A stretch of 64,000 bases of DNA from Dactylonectria macrodidyma (taxonomy: Eukaryota; Ascomycota; Sordariomycetes; Hypocreales; Nectriaceae): positions 372,001-436,000 of the forward strand of contig JAGMUV010000021.1 of assembly GCA_020744425.1 (NCBI GenBank), given 5' to 3'. This document shows, in pieces, positions 47,342 to 59,541 of the stretch (the first letter of the stretch is position 1; every line of letters starts with the position of its first letter). A model generated the notes under the pieces. It had not been told where the DNA came from and did not search any database. It saw only the letters and a list, made by a program, of their open reading frames with translations. The translations under genes were made by a program, and so were the position numbers.

Positions 47342-47799
47342 GACCCTTTTGGCCTGAGGACGTTACGCGTACTGAAATCACGTGCGTCTAACGTTAAACG
47401 ACTGCACGTTGGTCACACCTCCAGTGTTTCCGGTCGAACGATACTGGAGGGATCATTCTTCTTCTAAGTTGGCTGTCCGCTCTATTAAGGGCGAGTTGCT
47501 GCTATCACGAAGTCAAAAAAACACAGTTTTCTTCACATTTTAAGCATTTCCTAAACCCAATGCTTTCACAGTTGCCTAAGATTAAGCATTTCCAGCTCAT
47601 ACGAGCTAGAAAGCTTATATCTTGATGAATATATTACTTGCTGGCCGGCCCCAGGAGCCGGGCCCTGATTCTCTTTCGGGGGGATCATTCTTTTCCTCAA
47701 GGTATCGAGTCACTTCCCTACCTACAACCGGTCCCCGATCAATCACTTCAACCTCTGCTGCACGCGAGCGAACCCTCCAAACGAACTCACAAACCCCTA

Positions 47800-49860
47800 A
47801 TGGCCAAACCACGAACACGGAAGAACACCACGACATCGAGGAATCCACCACTTCGAGGACCAGACGGACGCTTCATCTCACGATCGGCCTCTCTCGCTAT
47901 TAGTACCCCTGCTAGCGTGGCTCCTACCCCCAGTCCAGAACCACGCAGATCGAGACCCATCTCAATCTGGCGCTTTCCCTCTTCCAACCCCTAGCGCTTA
48001 CTCTCCGATACCCGAACACAAGCCTCGTTCACTAACACCTTCCCCTACTGAACTGACAACACTTTCCCCTACTGAGCGATAAGCAGTGGGGGCACTTTCC
48101 GCAAGAGTACAGAACGTGCTATTATAGTAGGAAGAGCAGGAGCGAACACCTTGACTAGGAAGATCGGAATTCCCATTATCTTCCTCCTTTGCGAGACAAC
48201 CGTTCAGGATCCAGCCGAAAGCTGAGAGACGTCCCTGGAACCAACGCACACAAACAACCACGAGCAGTGCAAATACAACAATTACCTCAATTCAATCTAC
48301 ACCCCAATCACACCCCCTTGCACCGGCGAACGCAATAGTTGAAGCTGACCCGTGGCGAGAAGCAACTACCCAAATCATATCATCCTCCTCTAATACTTCA
48401 TCTCCCGAAACCCCTTCAAGCCCACTAGTTTTCTCTCCCATCCCTGCACTTCCTACTGCCGATCATAGCGAACACCCAAGAAACACTGAACGAACCACTG
48501 AACGAACCACACCAGCCATCCGTCAACCTGACGAAATGGCGGAACAACGAGGCCTGCAAGACGGAGACCGGGGACGAATCCGAACCCCAAGCAACCGAGC
48601 ACCTAGCCAATCCTCAGTTCGAGCTCGCGAGATGAATCCAGATGGACCCTATTCGAGAAAGGACTATCTGAGGGACGCTGCTCTGCTAAACATACTGTTG
48701 GAGGATGGCGAGTACCGCTACACTACACCCTGGATCTCGCCAACAACCAACCTTCTGGTACATGCCGTCATTCGGGCCATGTACTCCACCCAGAAGCACA
48801 TATCCGACGCGCAAGCACTGCGAGAGCTGTTGCAGAGACGCGGACGACCTTTTGGCGAGAATGACATTCGCACGCTCGCCGCCCGCTTCCAGAACGGACC
48901 TACCGCCGAAGAAGAAGAGGAAAGGCCACACCTGGGCGAACCGAGACGACCGTTCTCATCACTGCGAAACAATAGGCAGGAGGCCCCCCCCGCAGAAAGG
49001 ACTTTTCGTTCTCCAAATGCTTTGCCCGAGATGCGGTATGATCTAGACCCCAGGGAACGGGAAACCCGAAGGGAGCGCAGATCAAACACCGTGGAGGGGA
49101 TCGGCGCTTTCAGACAACCTGATCGAAAACGCACTTTCAAGGCGGACATCCTCAGCCTAGACACATCAAAGATGGGAATCTCAGCATACATCAATCAGCT
49201 GAACTTTCTGACCCGACAATACGGGGAGGAACAAATACTGGCCAACATTGTACCTGGTCTGATGAGCCGTCCCGACTCAGATGGATGTCAATGGTTCAAC
49301 TCTTTGGACTATCGGACCCAGGGCAGGCTTACCTACGACCTGGAGCTCTGGAAGACCCTACTGGAACAACGCTTCAGACGAGATAGGGGAGCGATCATGA
49401 TCGAAGCCGACAATCTCCGACATAGTTTTCGCGAGGAAGACCAACTATCACTGCAGGCATATATCGACAAAAAGATCCGCTTGTACAACGAAGTTGGTAA
49501 CATAGACGAAGACGCTACAGCCAGACGAATCCTGATGGGCGTGGATCCCGCCTTGGCGAAGCTCGTATCCCTAGGCCACGGAGACTGCACAATTCAGCAC
49601 ATCAAAGAACAGCTTACAGCGAGGGAGTTCGCGGCCCGACGAGACTGGCAGATATCCAGGTCGGAGCTGCAGTCGGAGCTGGACGCAATGCGTACGCAAC
49701 TCAAATCCCTCGAAGCTCAACAGACGCGATCTGAAAACCGCCATTTCTAGCCATCGGACCCCCCGAGAGGTCCTCGCTTCCAGACGACGTCTGACCAGAA
49801 CGCAAGACCACCATTCAGGACGTCAAACTTCAACTCCTACCGTCAAAACGACTATACCAA
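47800..49860 (+). mobile_element. Retrotransposon gag relic (Ty3/gypsy-type), pol missing
   Basis: It begins with MAKPRTRKNTTTSRN and PPLRGPDGRFISRSASLAI, a start seen in fungal gypsy gag proteins, then in-frame stops up to about 48500. A long open frame (48536-49750, 404 codons) follows, with a basic/proline-rich start, a capsid-like helical part (ISAYINQLNFLTRQYG, LQAYIDKKIRLYNEVG) and a C-terminal coiled coil (LQSELDAMRTQLKSLEAQQT). The stop at 49750 sits where Gln fits, and gag-like sequence continues to about 49860. No protease, RT, integrase or paired LTR is seen, so the copy is truncated. Confidence 0.55.
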
Positions 49861-51260
49861 CTGAGCCACTTTTCGTAAGATTCGCTTTGTTCCACTCACT
49901 CAACACTCGCTGGATAAAAGGGTCGTAAAACGGCTGCAAAACAAGAGCCCGGTCGATCATGGCTAGCTGGGAAAGCCAACGGGTAGCGTTATCTAATACA
50001 ACGCCAACAGGATCATGGCTTTGGGTCGCTGGATCGTCGGATAGTTAGGATTCGACTTGCTGGACTTTTTTAAGGTCGGTCCAGATATCGAATCTGTGAA
50101 CCTCCTGCAAATGCAGTTAAAATAAGCCGGAAAACAGGAAAGTTAGAAAACAATGTAGTAAAAATAATAAAAAATCGGCTTACCACAGCGAAGTTATGCC
50201 ATTTATCCACTGGACCTCTTTTGCGCCACTGCTCATGTTCCCTCGCCGCCGTTAATTGGCCATCGTAGATCTGTTGCTCGAACGCGTTTGGATCTTAGCC
50301 AAAAAGCATGCGTTTCACCACTATATTAACAACATGGCCAATGCAGCGAACCCTGCGCTTCTTCCAGTCGAATCCGAGCTCATAGCCCAGCTCTTCCATC
50401 GTTGTTTTGTTATTTGAGGCGTTATCCAGCGTAAAGTAGCCCCAGCTTATCCCCAATCTCGAACTCCCGGATGATGTCGGTATCTGCTCAGCGATATTCT
50501 CGCCTGTGTGCCGGCCTAGTAGCTCCGGAAGGCCGAGAACGCACTTCCGGGGCCTGTTATCCAGATCCCTGAATATATAAGTAATGCTGTAAAGAGCATG
50601 CCTGTTCCCGGACCACCATCCATCAAACTGGATATAGATCTGGCCTAGGCTCTTCCGAAGCGTCTTTCGTACAGCCGATTTATTCGCGTTGAATTCTCTT
50701 TCGGCGATCGCGCGCACCATTACATCGGATATGTGAGCTTCTATAATGGAAACAGAAGAGTTAAGATATTCGAAGATCGCTCGCAGGTCAGGATCTTTCG
50801 CGGTAGTGAACGATCGATTCGTGTTGACGATCCAGTTAACGATCATCTGTTAAAACGCGACTTTATTAAACCGCTTGATTAATAGATTCGTTATTTCTTG
50901 ATCGCAGGGGACCTCTAGATTCAATCGAAGTAACGTAGCAATTGAGCGGGCGGGTGTTGCAACGGTAGATTTCAGGACCTGCCTTTTACCTAAAGGATCG
51001 ACTATACCGTTATAATCCTTGAATAAGTGGCTCTCAGCGTTCTGCAGGCCCTTATAGTTGTAATTCTCCGGCCTCAGATCCTTCCGTTTGATACACATAC
51101 AACAGACCCAGCGGCGTTCCTTCGTTGCTATGTTCTGAATGTCGTACCCAAACCGGTAGACCTATTGACGCGTGTGGCCATCTCTTTCGGACAAAGTCCA
51201 GCCCCTGAACAAGCAAAATAGCCGTTATTCGTCTTCTTCTATTCGTTCGGGGATCGCCGC
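49861..51260 (-). pseudogene. N-terminal and central part of a hAT transposase
   Basis: Reading leftwards from about 51250: a BED-finger-like start (ERRWVCCMCIKRKDL, later NAESHLFKDY), then TNRSFTTAKDPDLRAIFEYL, IYIQFDGWWSGNRHALYSIT, FTLDNASNNKTTMEELGYEL and RCIGHVVNIVVKRMLFG, which are typical hAT blocks including the DNAxNN motif. After a probable intron comes DNATRWLSQLAMIDRAL. In-frame TAA at 50850-50852 and further stops break it, and it ends at the gag junction near 49860. Inactive. Confidence 0.75.
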
Positions 51261-51419
51261 CGTCGATTTCCCTTGCGCACAAGCGCTGGCATGCGCTCAG
51301 ACCCCGCGTTCGACAGCGTTGTAGTTTTAAACGCTGTTTCGTGTCTTATTTCTTTACCTTTGACATCTAATTTATTCAATCTGAATCTTCTTGAGGGAGC
51401 AGCATTAGGTGATTCTTCA

Positions 51420-51829
51420 TGACTATTGATTACTCGAAATGGGATAACATGGACACGGATTCGGAAACAGAAATTTCGCCTCCGTCAATCCCTACGCCCC
51501 AAGCTCCCACTCCGGCAGCCTTAAATCAGGTGCACCAGCTACAGCGGTTCCAGTCACAAACAGTACACCAGGATCCATCCAAGCCGTAATGGTCCGGTGC
51601 GATGTTGAGAGAATCAGATTCGCACCTTGGTCCGCGGGAATGATCAAGGCAGATCATCCCGTCTTCTCCAGTTACATACCCCCCGTCCCAAGACTCATCC
51701 GAGGTTCCGCTGGTCCTTCACCGTGTCAGCACTCAGTCTATAAACCGGGCCGACCTCGACAACCAAATAATCACGTATCTCAACATCGACCATGAATCTG
51801 GGTTTGCGCCCTCGGAGTGGCGTTCCTAA
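51420..51829 (+). pseudogene. Broken fungal gene fragment of unknown function
   Basis: An ATG at 51420 gives MTIDYSKWDNMDTDSETEIS with a proline-rich tail, then frameshifts lead into MIKADHPVFSSYIPPVPRLI and finally NRADLDNQIITYLNIDHESG ending at SEWRS. Composition is natural and coding-like, but I do not recognise a domain. It is joined directly to the Zn2Cys6 relic downstream. Confidence 0.4.
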
Positions 51830-51837
51830 ATCAAGGT

Positions 51838-53387
51838 AGCTTTGGATGTCAAAACTGCCGAACGCGAAGGATCAAGGCAAGCTCCCCATTGACCCCCTTT
51901 CACGTCGACCTACACATGACGCGCTCCTTCTCACCCCTAGCAGTGTAACAGGCTGAGCCCGAGATGCTCTCAATGTGCCCGAGCTGGCTTGCGCTGCTCT
52001 GGTTACCGGACCCAATTAGACCTTCTCTTCCAAGATCAGACCGCAACGGTAGCTCGGAGAATTCGCATGCCAAAGGGTCGAAGAGCTCCTCAAAACACTC
52101 TGCCCACTGTTCCACTGTGCTTCCCCCCTTCAATGCCAATGGATCAAATCGCCTGGAAGTAATACCACGATAACTTTAATGTCTATGGCCGCTCGTATGC
52201 ATACGATGAGAGACCCTATCTAGACCACTCATCGCTTGCTCCCGTCAGTTTCACATCTGTTGGACTTGCTGCCTTGGCCATTGTCCAACGAGACCCCCAT
52301 TTGATGAGTCTCGCTAGGCAGAGATACTCCTCCGACTTGCTTCTTCTCGCGCGGGACATTCTTAATCCCCAGAGGTCCGTTAATGAGCCCACGGTTGCCG
52401 CCTGTTTCACTTTGGCCATGTTTGAGGTACTTCTACATATTGTCTCTTCTCATACACTAGCAAAACAGACGCTCACTGGACTGGACCTTTAGATGACGGC
52501 TTGTGATGCGCCTTCTGGTGCCTGCCTTTGGCTACCGCACATACATGGGGCCACTGCGCTTCTTAGATCTTTGTCTGTCGCCACAGGAGGGGCCTGTACC
52601 CAAGTAGGCGGCCTTTTGAAGTTTTGCTATACGGCAGTAAGTGGGCGACTCCATCGTTCATAAGACTGTATCTAATGTCTATTCATATTTGAAGGTCTTA
52701 GCTTGCTTGATCAGTAACGAAACCGTTCCCAATGTTCTTTTTCAGTTAGTGCAATGCTGCGTCATGCCCGAACCTACACATGGGATATCAGCAGCAATAG
52801 AGCTCTTCACGATGCCAGTAGACCTCGTGAATCTCTATGTTCAGACAGAGCCAAAGAGCCGGGAACCAATGGACCTTATAGCCAAGGCTTCTGTTATTGA
52901 TCAACGGCTAGTGTCATGGAATACCAGCCTCCCCTCACTTCAGTCGGACCAACTGGGATCTGGAAGCGCTGGTGAGAGTCTTGATTCAGATTGGTTGATG
53001 TGGGTATGGAACTATCAACGTCTATGCCGCGTAATTGCAAACAAGGTGATCCTGGACAGTCTAAATGTCATTCGTCCCTTGTCCCAGACGATACCAACGG
53101 CTCAGCTTCACAGGTTAGACCTGCAATACGGAAAATCGTCGTCTATCCTCTCCCAAATCCCAAACGACATCTACACTAGCATCCACCTCATCATGGGGTC
53201 ATTCGAGAATGGGCTGCCAGAGTTCACGTTATCTTCAGAAGCGTTCTTCCTGATGACTATACTACAGTCACTCATTAAGTTGACTGACCAGCGTGCCGTA
53301 CAGGATAATTGGTCAGCTTCGGCATGCGGGTGGTTTGGGTCACGTTTTGATGCCACTAAGGATCTAGTGATGAGACATCTTTGTTAA
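51838..53387 (+). pseudogene. Zn2Cys6 (DUF3468-type) regulator relic with a GC-AG intron
   Basis: The binuclear cluster GCQNCRTRRIK + CNRLSPRCSQCARAGLRC appears only if a 67-bp intron with a GC donor (51877-51943, AAG|GCAAGC ... GCAG) is removed. Next come YRTQLDLLFQDQTATVA, SVGLAALAIVQRDPHLMS, LAMFE + MTACDAPSGACLWLPHIHGA and a 3' part open to 53387 (VQCCVMPEPTHG, WMSV-free tail LMWVWNYQRLCRVI). The frame of the first exon has no ATG: a TGA lies just upstream and the sequence runs into another broken gene. One further TAA lies at 52160-52162 unless a rare-acceptor intron removes it. The 5' end is probably lost by rearrangement. Confidence 0.65.
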
Positions 53388-54043
53388 CAGACTGGGAAAA
53401 GACCGATATGTAGGGGTCTTCCATACGTCCGATTTCTTCTTAGAGCCATCTAGATACAACACTAACTAATTTGCGAATGAGTTTCCGTTCTAGTACAGGC
53501 GGATTAGCATTTCCGCATCTTAAGCGTGTTAACTACCGAGCATATCGGCATTATGAGAGCAGGTATAAGAGAATGATGACGAAGGAGTTTGTAAAGGTTG
53601 ACGTGTCAAGCCCAGAAGCGGTAATCGACTCATGGAATAGCGCCATGTATGCATTCAAAGGCATCTCGAAGGCTGTATTCCACCTTGCGCAAGAGGTAAT
53701 CGACTCATGAGATAGCGCTACAGAAACCTCCAAAGGCGCTCTCAAAGGGCTGAATTCTCCACGAGGACTCCCTTCCGCGATTCTGAACACGAAAAAATAG
53801 TAACCCGTTAGTTGGTATCCGCCTGCAACCAATGGGTAAGCGAATTCTGTCCCTTGACATCGGCATCAAGGATTGGTGCCCCATCAGCCACGCTACTGCT
53901 AAGCTCAACCGCAGCTAGCAGTCTCTCAATCATGTTAAATAGTCGCGCAAAAGCCCATCCAATCTCTGGTCTTGAACATTCACATTAGAAACTATCTGAA
54001 TCTCCAAAGCCGCCATCGATCCATTGCACGTTTACCATTCACC
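53388..54043. other. Gene-free region with a degenerate tandem repeat
   Basis: 656 bp. Near 53617-53760 two imperfect copies share GGTAATCGACTCATG and CAAAGGC, about 77 bp apart. No gene recognised. Confidence 0.4.
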
Positions 54044-55066
54044 ATGCCCATTCTTGCTAAGAAGGAGTGAGCCAGAGTGGCCTGGGACTCATGCGTAAGT
54101 CGCTTCTCCCAAGAGAAAATAGCCCATATAATAAGTCGTTATTGACTTCGTCCGTTCATATGTAGGCTTCACCTGGGCCGACTCAGCACTCACCGATGAT
54201 CAGTCGTTTACCATCCTCAAAGCCGCTCTCACGGCTGGAGTCAATGTCTGGAATGGCGCCGGCTTCTATGGCACCCCCGAGAACAACTCTCTCCATCTGA
54301 TGCAACGCTATTTCTCCATCTATCCGGAGGATGCTGAAAAGGTAGTATTGACCATTAAGAGTGGTATTCGCGACATCAACCCCGTCACGCTGGATGCCTC
54401 GCCATCCTTCTTGCGCCAGCAGGTTGCAACAGCCAATCGAATCCTGGCTGGTACAAAGAAGATTGATCTATTTGGACCTGGGCGAATTGATAAGAATGTT
54501 CCTGTTGAAAAGACGGTGAAAGCGCTTGCCGAGATGGTCGCGGAGGGCCAGATCGGTGGAATCCAGCTGAGTGAGGTGAACCCCGAGACCATCCGCCTGG
54601 CAAGCGCGGTAGCCAAGATTGACATGGTGGAAACAGAGATCAATATGTGGGCGATGCAAGTTTTCCAGAATGGGGTGGCCGACATCTGCGCCGAGTTGGA
54701 TATTGTGATGGCCGGGCATACACCGCTTAGTGCGGGCATGCTCACCAGGAAAGTCAAGGGCATAGAAGAGTTGGCCGTCCCCGCGTACTATCGACAGTTA
54801 CCAAAATTCCAGCCCGAGAATCTGCGCAAGAATTACGAGCTGATCACAGCCTTGGAGACGCTGACGACTGCGAAAGGGTGCCTACTGCACAACTCGCGTT
54901 GGCGTGGATCAAGGTACAGAGCAGAAAGCCCGGAATGCCAGTGATCATCCCTGTATCTGGTGCCAGCTCGGTCGAGAGAGCCGTAGAGAATTCGAAGGAT
55001 GTCGAGTTGACGGAGGAGGGCCTGGAGGAAGTTGACGCAATCTTGAGCTCCTTTACGGGGAAGTAA
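54044..55066 (+). pseudogene. Aldo-keto reductase pseudogene (pyridoxal-reductase-like)
   Basis: The family order is clear: GLGLM and FTWADSALTDDQSF joined across an intron with a GTAAGT donor, then VNVWNGAGFYGTPENN (catalytic Tyr), VVLTIKSGI (Lys), IDLFGPGRIDKNVPVEKTVK, GGIQLSEVNPETIRLA and a C-terminal PVIIPVSGASSVERAVENS. The frame is shifted just after MPILAKK (about 54067) and again near 54882, before TAQLALAWIK. The last 62 codons remain open. It resembles the Plr1/AKR8 group that reduces pyridoxal, rather than the intact reductase at 20.4 kb. Two independent shifts make a sequencing error unlikely. Confidence 0.75.
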
Positions 55067-55770
55067 TGCTTCGGATGTCGCTGAGAAGAAGTCATTTAGG
55101 TGGACGAGAATTGCTAGATTGATATATGAGCTGTGGTGTAAGTTGGGGTAGTTGATCAAAGCCCTGTTGATGCAATGGTGTTGCCTTTACAAGACGTCTC
55201 TACTTTGCGTGGGTGCTCTGTGGAGCTTAGCCAGCTCATCCTAGTAACCACCACTGCCGTTGCATCCCTGAACAAAGTGTTCCTTAGTAAGATCTGGGGA
55301 GCCTCTTTCTCAGGCCTAGGGAGGTCGCCATTGCCTTCATCCCGCACATTGTCTATATAACGACAGGCAATAAATTCGGACATCTGCTTGTCTAATGCAT
55401 CAGCTATAAGCCGATAATGTGCCATCATTCTACTTACATTTGCCTATTACTAATAGAGAGTGTCGGGATGTTAATAAACGAAGGAGCACAACCTAAAACA
55501 GGAACCAAATTTCCTTGGGCTCCACGTTTGGGATCAGTCACGTTTAGGCGCCATCGGAATAGTTCTAACACAATTCGAATTGTTTAGTATCATTTTGCCT
55601 ACATGCACAAAACTCCGCCCAATACTCAGACCAGCAGGCATAGGTTCGTATTTAGGCTGCCCCAGTTTGCCTACTACTATGGCGGCAAGGCAGAACGTGT
55701 TGGCATCGAGGCAAGTGACGAGCCGAAAATCATGGCGCAGTTTCTCACCCGGCACTAAGAGTCTCCTGGG
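55067..55770. other. Gene-free region
   Basis: About 700 bp with scattered short frames and no recognisable domain. Confidence 0.4.
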
Positions 55771-55960
55771 ATGACCTTCATCCGCGCAGAGCGGTCTTGT
55801 CTCCGAGACTGGCCCCTGACCAACCTTCCGGTGCAATGGAGCAAGGCTGCTGCGCGCATCCAGCACGATGACGACGCAGTCTCGGTCCATTTCACCAATG
55901 GCACACATGCCAAGGGGGATATCCTCGTGGGTGCGGCCAGAGTCCGGAGCACTGTATGAA
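55771..55960 (+). pseudogene. Fragment of an FAD-dependent monooxygenase
   Basis: The short frame ends in AVSVHFTNGTHAKGDILVGA and ARVRSTV, matching the DG-motif region of salicylate-hydroxylase-like flavoproteins (normally GADGxxSxVR; here GAARVRSTV, so the motif itself is altered). LTNLPVQWSKAAARIQHDDD precedes it. No GxGxxG start or C-terminal part is present. Confidence 0.5.
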
Positions 55961-56328
55961 GAGACCGCAAACCAGGGATACTGATTGGATGGAAAGGCGG
56001 CAGGTAGATTGAGCCACTGTGGGGTGAATTTAGTAGAATATAGAGAAGAATATGATGATCTTTTTGATTGAGGTCTTCATGGTTGTTCTGTTTCTTTTAT
56101 GACTGTTCGAGCAGGGACATCAGTGCAAAATAGATGAAGAAGCGCCAATAGGCCTTTGCCCGAGTTTTTGAATCACTATATGGCAAAAGGCCGCCTCTTC
56201 CTGCCACCCTCCTGCCAGAAACGACAGACGGGGTCCCAAAATGGAATAGATGCCAAAGGAGTTTCTGTTAGGCCTCTTTTGTGGTGGAAGTTGCACACAG
56301 ATCCTCAACTTAATTCTTTGTAGCACTG
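55961..56328. other. Gene-free region
   Basis: About 370 bp, the 3' flank of the membrane protein gene. Nothing recognised. Confidence 0.4.
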
Positions 56329-58471
56329 TTACCTGAGCCAGGCCATGTCGGTGCTAAGAGCACAAGCAGGAGGACTTTGTTGCTCGGAGGCTTGCCACAG
56401 AGGCTTGAGCCTCATAAGCAGCAGGACTGAGGCGAGAGAGCTCCCAACACTGGGCAAGGCTCCGACAATAGCGCCTCTCTTCCACCACTTGTCGACATCA
56501 AAGTGGTCTCTATAGAAGACGGAACTCGCAAAGTCCATATAGCCGGGCAGAGCCGACTTGCATACGCAATCGTTAAACACACCACTAATCTGTTTTGCAT
56601 AAGCATGAAGGCGCATTGGCGTTTCTAGGCGGAAGAGGGAGAATTCTTACGTGGGCGAAAAGGATGAAGATCAGCCACAAAGTCGAGACGGCGTTCAGGA
56701 GGTGGAAGCATGCCCGCTGCCACGGCCGGGGATGCTTGAAGCTCGGCAGAGAGTGGAGGGCCCAAGGGAGCGAGCTGAGAAGACCGTAGGTCATGTACGA
56801 GCCCGACCAACATCCCCAGCCGACGGTTGGGGTGTTGTACGCTATCAAGATGGCCATGCTGACATCGACCCAAACCAGGCCGAGCGACACCAAAGACAGC
56901 AGCCGCCATGATCCCGGCCTGTGGCCCGCCAGCTTCCTCCCGGCGTTCTTGGCGATGTCGCCTAAGGGCCGGATCTGTCTGTCGTCGGAGTGGCTGTCGT
57001 ATACGCTCCACAGCACGGCATGAGCGAGGCCGCCGTAGCCTATCTCGCGGCCCTGTCCGACAAACTCGAGGATGTCGTTGTTGAAGAGAGCACCTTCCGG
57101 TTGTCCTATGTATTCCAATAGATAGTTTGCGCCTTCTGACTGCCGTTCGGGGTCCTCACTACCATGATCTCCGGGTGTGGCGGCTTGTCTCGCCTGTTGC
57201 TGGTGCACAGAATTTGCGAATGTTTTGTAGTCATCCTCTTTCTCTTGCGACCACCAGTCAATATCACTGGCGTCCTGTGCTTGACCTTGCAATGCCGCCC
57301 ATCTCTGGACGGCGTCAACATTCCAAAGCCACCGGACGATGAGTATCCTACACATAAACAGTCAACAGAGAGTCGCAGGTCAAAAATGCAAGGGAGAGCA
57401 GCTCCCAGGGGCGGATCGCGCCTCACTTGGTCCGATCAGCCGACATTGGATTGCGGTCGAGGATGGTAAACATAACCATCAGTGGCAGCCAGCTAACGAG
57501 AATGCCGAGGGCCAGAGAATGCGCGGTTGTCCGCTCGCCGACATCGGCAAATGCGAAGACCAGCGAGACACCGAAGGCGACGAAGAAGACGAAGATGCTG
57601 GCAAAGGTGGGGTAGACTCCCCGGCGTCGCAGCATCCGCAGCTGGAAGGCCATCTGCTGGAGGAGCTCGCGGGTTTTCGACCGCGCCAGGGGCACGTCCG
57701 GCTCCGTGGCGCCGGATATCAGAGGCCGGAACAGGCCGTAAGTCAAGACCACCAGGAACCTGTCGTGCAGGCGGTTGGGCGTCCTGAGCTTAAATTGGCC
57801 GACAACGCTGAGGACGTAGTATGCGTCCCGCTTTACCTGTTGGAGCTCGTTGTCGCCCGAAACACCCATGCCTGACGGCGATGTCGCATGCATACACTTG
57901 CGGATCTGGTGGATATTGAACAGAGTCGCGGCGAGGGCCGTCTGGGGCGAGCCAAGCCAGTTGAGGAGAGCCACCAGCGTCCTCGCCAACCTTCCCTCGC
58001 ACCAGGGCGCGCCGTCATTTCTCCTGTGCAGAGATTCATAAGGAAGGGCCGCGAGCAAGGCGATGATTGGCAAGACCCAGTTGGAAGTGATTCCGAGTGC
58101 CAAATTTTTATCCTGATACCAATACCAATCGGTGGGATCTTGACAGAGAACTCGGCAACCTTTTGTCTCGTGAGTTCCCAACGGGCTGTCATCCTTTTCC
58201 AACCCGGCAACTGACCTTCTGTGGTGATGGTAATAAATGCGCTGCGATTGAATAGAGGATTCATCCCCATAACGGGCCCGTGGTAGAGAAACTGCTCTAT
58301 CTGTTCTTGCGTGAAATCCTCAGTGTCGGTTCCGTTCCAGATCTCCTCGGCGCGGTGCTGGCAGACGTTAAAATTTTGGCTCCGCGTGGGGTGCGGAAGG
58401 ACGGCCATGGCCAAGAGAGACGACGTGAGGACGAGTTGCCGCATGTTGGAGACATCCCGAGCGACGCGCAT
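56329..58471 (-). CDS. Fungal multi-pass membrane protein of unknown function, 648 aa
   Basis: Exons: 58471-58216, 58159-57427, 57347-56651, 56589-56329 (1947 nt). A probable signal peptide (MRQLVLTSSLLAMAVLPHP) is followed by a luminal segment with NFNVCQHRAEEIWNGT, FLYHGPVMGM and CRVLCQDPTDWYWYQD, where two cysteines recur. Hydrophobic segments then appear at WVLPIIALLAALPYES, FASIFVFFVAFGVSLVFAF, ALGILVSWLPLMVMF, LLSLVSLGLVWVDVSMAIL and others, with a soluble loop between. I recognise a family common in filamentous fungi without assigned function. All junctions restore the frame. It sits between relic-rich stretches, has no cluster motif upstream, and is probably unrelated to the catabolic genes. 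Confidence 0.8.
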
Positions 58472-58790
58472 GCTACTCTAGTAACGCCGGTGTCTTGTGG
58501 AACAATTGCTTTGGCTCCGTTTCGCCTTTTGGCAGGTTTTCCATTTGTACAAGATCATCTGGACGCAGAGAATAGGGGATAGGGGTGTCTGGGCTGACCC
58601 CGTCGAAGCATCTAAGCCACGCATCTCGCTTCGACGGTAGTGTGACGGCCGTCGACGCCAATACGGGGGAGGAAACAAGAGGAGGCGCGAATGACGGTGC
58701 CTAGAACAACAGAGAATCATTTTCGGTGCACTCTACGACACATTCCCTGCCCAGAGCCGGGCTTTCGAGAGCCGAGGTTTCCAGGCCGGC
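58472..58790. other. Upstream region of the membrane protein gene
   Basis: 319 bp, non-coding. No GTGGGG core. Confidence 0.4.
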
Positions 58791-59213
58791 TTGGGAAACC
58801 GGATCTCCCAGCGATCGATAGCAAACGAGAAGACACTCGAGCATTTCCTGCACAACAGTGCGGAGGATCCAGTCAGAGCGATAATAGAGCAGCTCAAGCA
58901 GATGGAGGAGGTTAGCAGTGCATTCGATATGGGGAATGGCATCATCTTCGAGAATCACCCCCACGTCATTAGCGATGTCGCTGAAGAAGTCATTGCCCGG
59001 GAGACTGCTTCGACGCCACCACAGACGCCAGACCGCACACGGGACCTCAACCAGCTGCGACCCAATCAGATCTGCGTCTATCGATCCAACGATGCACCAG
59101 CGCTCATAATAAACCAACTCAATCAATCAATCACCCCAATCAAATCAATCAACCCAGCCGATTCCTCGGACTGGGGCTTCGAGTTCGACGTCTTGAATTG
59201 CTCTCTGAGCTAA
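58791..59213 (+). pseudogene. Truncated fragment of a repeat-type fungal protein
   Basis: A 140-codon frame with EDPVRAIIEQLKQMEEVSSA, GIIFENHPHVISD and DLNQLRPNQICVYRSNDAPA. The RPxQICVYR block is one I associate with the N-terminal part of large, often duplicated fungal proteins with a kinase-like C-terminus. Here the frame leaves the family after APALI and ends. Tentative. Confidence 0.35.
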
Positions 59214-59541
59214 AAGGTGACTCAGACTGGAGCATGACGAAAGACCTGGTGATTGATGGTTGAGAGACTCAATGGTGGGTCATCCACTCATTTAGATTGA
59301 GAGCCAAGCTCGAGGTACTTCGGGAGCGTCGGCAGAATTCTGCCCGCACTAACAAAAAAGTAGCTGACAAATCAGAGGCTGCAAACCTGGCGCGTCCCTA
59401 AGGCGGATGCGCCCCTATCAATTTGTGATGCGTCTCTATCAATTGCCTTCAGATAATATGTCTAGGGTCTTAGAGTGGCTGGTCCTGAACATAGTCTCCG
59501 CCCTAAACAGTTCTTCTCGCAGGCGCTCTTCGTCCGTTTGT
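59214..59541. other. Gene-free gap
   Basis: 328 bp, nothing recognised. Confidence 0.4.

Noticed and set aside
54044..55066. Reading the second AKR as an intact gene with introns
   Set aside because: No GT-AG pair repairs the shifts near 54067 and 54882 without losing conserved residues.
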